This document shows, piece after piece, positions 62,656-64,000 of a DNA stretch of 64,000 bases. Position numbers and translations under genes: made by a program. Source of the DNA: Paenibacillus sp. Soil787. Lineage in GTDB: Bacteria > Bacillota > Bacilli > Paenibacillales > NBRC-103111. The stretch lies in assembly GCF_001429545.1 (NCBI RefSeq), contig NZ_LMSP01000001.1:601189-665188 (forward strand), given 5' to 3'. Under the pieces are notes generated by a model, which searched no databases, was not told the origin of the DNA, and saw only the letters and a list, made by a program, of their open reading frames with translations. Position 1 is the stretch's first letter; the number at the start of each line of letters is the position of its first letter.

Positions 62656-63135
62656 GTAAATTCAACAGACGATAGTACGTACAGCATGTATTATGATCAT
62701 ACTGGAAGCTTTACCACACAGGCTTCGAACACGGATACCAATGCAGTATCAATCACTGCCAGATACATGAGAATCACACTAACGGCTACGCAAGGACAAG
62801 GCAGCAGCATATATGAATTCAAAGTATATGGAAGCTTAATTCCGATTTCCCAAGGGAAAACGGCAACCGCTTCATCGATCTATTCAAGTTCCTACGATGC
62901 TTCCAAAGCTGTTGACGGCAGTTCGTCGACACGTTGGGCGCAAGGCAGCGGATTGGCAGATCCATCTTGGTTAAAGGTGGATTTGGGAGCGAACTATTCG
63001 ATTTCTAATGTGAATACGACTTTCTACCAACAGTCGGGATTAGGTGGAAAATATAAAATCGAGTTTTCAACAGATGATAGTACTTACTCTATGTATGTTG
63101 ACCATACTGGAAGCTTTACGACACAAGATGCGTAA
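62656..63135 (+). pseudogene. Discoidin (F5/8 type C) domain remnant
   Basis: An open stretch without ribosome site encodes the end of one discoidin domain (STDDSTYSMYYDHTGSF, ITARYMRITLTATQGQG, YEFKVYG) and then most of a second (GKTATASSIYSSSYDASKAV to KYKIEFSTDDSTYSMY). It stops after FTTQDA. It resembles the first discoidin domain of the 55587 protein. It begins and ends with the same STDDSTYSMY-DHTGSFTTQ segment, so exactly one repeat period is left. It is a remnant of a larger repeat-containing gene, perhaps a third tandem paralogue. Translation from the ATG at 62686 would give a 149-residue protein without a signal peptide. Confidence 0.7.
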
Positions 63136-63178
63136 TGGGTAACAATTGCTTTGGGTGAATGAAAGCAATCATACAAAG

Positions 63179-63222
63179 AAGAAGCGTCAAGGTGTTCACG
63201 CATCGGGCTGCTTCTTTTTTTT
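63179..63222 (+). terminator. Terminator after the discoidin remnant
   Basis: AAGAAGC (63179-63185) pairs with GCTTCTT (63210-63216), followed by six T residues. It directly precedes the operator of the GH95 gene and insulates it. Confidence 0.65.
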
Positions 63223-63290
63223 ATCCAAAAAAAATCAACATTTCCACCAAATTTACTTGTATATGAAGTGAAAAGCGTACTTTATATAAT
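63223..63290 (+). promoter_or_regulatory. Promoter and probable YesN operator of the GH95 gene
   Basis: The 32-base element at 63223-63254 differs at one base from 49973-50004. TTTATATAAT at 63281-63290 is the -10 region, and the 35-base distance from CACC (63245) to CTTTATATAAT (63280) is identical to that at 50 kb. Outside the element and the -10 the two sequences differ, so the identity is not just a recent duplication of the whole promoter. Confidence 0.7.
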
Positions 63291-63363
63291 ATTATTAATC
63301 ACTCTTTAAAATCTGATCAATTTATATATTTATTAATAAAGGATAGAAGGGAGTTTATATATC

Positions 63364-64000
63364 GTGAACAGAAACTTATCGAAGAATATGTATCCCTCAT
63401 CCTATTGGGGAGCAAAATGGCGAGAGGCTATACCTGTTGGCAATGGTGTACTAGGGGCTTCTGTCTACGGAGGTGTTTATAAAGAAACGATATTACTAAA
63501 TCATGCGGATTTGTGGACACAAGGAATCACGGCTGACCTCCCCGATGTAAGCGGCAAGCTTCCGCATGCTCGTGAATTGTTAATTCAGGGAAAAGCTGAA
63601 GTAGCTGACCACGTGCTTTCCAATGCATTAACAGAAGCGGGGTATAACGCTGAACATGCGCTGCCTCTGCCACTAGGTGATTTGCATATCATCATGCATG
63701 AAAGTAAAGGTTTCCAAGATTACAGTAGGGCGTTGAATATGGATACTGGTGAAGTAACCGTTTCTTGGCTCGAAGGAACAGCTAGGTATGAAAGGGTTTT
63801 GTTTGCGTCCCGTACGGATGACATCCTTGTTTATGAACTTCGATGTTCAGAGCCTGGTCACATTTCTTATATCATGAAATTTGATTTACATGGCAATGGA
63901 GAGCCAGAACCATTCAGAACGGCATTGGAGCTTTCATTAGCAGAGAATAAACATACTTATGGCGAAGAAAACAATCTTTACTATGCTGTGAAGAATGATA
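63364..64000 (+). CDS. GH95 alpha-L-fucosidase family protein, N-terminal part (runs off the window)
   Basis: The frame is open from GTG 63364 to the window end (212 codons). It begins VNRNLSKNMYPSSYWGAKWR, and IPVGNGVLGASVYGGV and LLNHADLWTQGITADLPDVS follow. This is the N-terminal beta domain of GH95, whose members remove alpha-1,2-linked L-fucose (or L-galactose) with inversion. LPLGDLHIIMH also belongs to that domain; the catalytic barrel lies beyond the window. No signal peptide, so it is probably cytoplasmic. GAAGGGAG stands about ten bases before the GTG. Its promoter shares an operator with the importer at 50082, and a deleted paralogue lies at 53281. Confidence 0.88.
   Translation, partial: MNRNLSKNMYPSSYWGAKWREAIPVGNGVLGASVYGGVYKETILLNHADLWTQGITADLPDVSGKLPHARELLIQGKAEVADHVLSNALTEAGYNAEHALPLPLGDLHIIMHESKGFQDYSRALNMDTGEVTVSWLEGTARYERVLFASRTDDILVYELRCSEPGHISYIMKFDLHGNGEPEPFRTALELSLAENKHTYGEENNLYYAVKND

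Noticed and set aside
1-64000. RNA genes, CRISPR arrays, prophage or insertion sequences
   Set aside because: No tRNA/rRNA-like segments, no regularly spaced repeats with spacers, and no transposase or integrase frames were seen while reading both strands. Short or diverged RNAs could still be missed without a covariance search.

Overview
The window looks like chromosome from a Paenibacillus-type member of the Bacillota. The genus is my inference from family content, not from a marker gene. Supporting signs are strong AGGAGG-type ribosome binding sites, a moderate GC content, carbohydrate ABC importers of the LplA/LplB/YtcP kind, YesM/YesN-like two-component systems, several AraC-family regulators, and very large secreted beta-helix enzymes with discoidin and FIMAH-like modules. 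No tRNA, rRNA, CRISPR array, transposase or phage gene was seen.

Almost the whole window serves import and breakdown of plant- or exopolysaccharide-type glycans, arranged as consecutive utilisation loci. (1) 1-3.9 kb: the end of an ABC operon (probable permease tail, lipoprotein binding protein) and a GH36-like alpha-galactosidase. (2) 3.9-5.1 kb: a repeat-rich spacer and a NUDIX hydrolase. (3) 5.1-12.0 kb: an AraC regulator and a five-gene operon holding an aldo/keto reductase, a GH88 unsaturated glucuronyl hydrolase, an unassigned 644-residue protein, an amidohydrolase-2 lactonase and a RhaM-like protein. (4) 12.0-24.1 kb: a divergent YesM/YesN pair, an LplB-YtcP-binding protein operon and a 1568-residue surface beta-helix protein. 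(5) 24.2-35.4 kb: a lyase-like protein, decayed gene remnants, two AraC regulators, a DUF5107/TPR protein, a mutarotase-like protein and a PhyH-HEAT fusion. (6) 35.5-46.2 kb: a one-component membrane AraC sensor (YesS type), a third ABC importer, a heparinase II/III-like lyase and a second beta-helix protein. (7) 46.5-64 kb: a YesM/YesN pair, a MalF/MalG-type importer, a broken GH95 gene, a GH29 fucosidase, two tandem 1.15-kilo-residue beta-helix/discoidin proteins, a discoidin remnant, and the start of an intact GH95 gene that runs off the window.

Two regulatory patterns can be read directly. A bipartite operator (AACAACA-TTC, then AG-N3-AACT) sits exactly 49 bases upstream of the -10 box at three promoters (6.05, 6.29 and 24.18 kb), which suggests a regulon of the AraC protein at 5.1-6.0 kb. 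A different 32-base element, 31/32 identical between copies, precedes an identical ten-base -10 region at exactly the same distance upstream of the binding-protein gene at 50.1 kb and the GH95 gene at 63.4 kb. This suggests a fucoside regulon of the YesN protein at 48.4-50.0 kb.

The region has also been eroded. Recognisable remnants of a formaldehyde dehydrogenase, an NHL propeller, LutA, GH95 and a discoidin protein lie between intact genes. Several of them keep separate segments of the gene while the interior has been lost.
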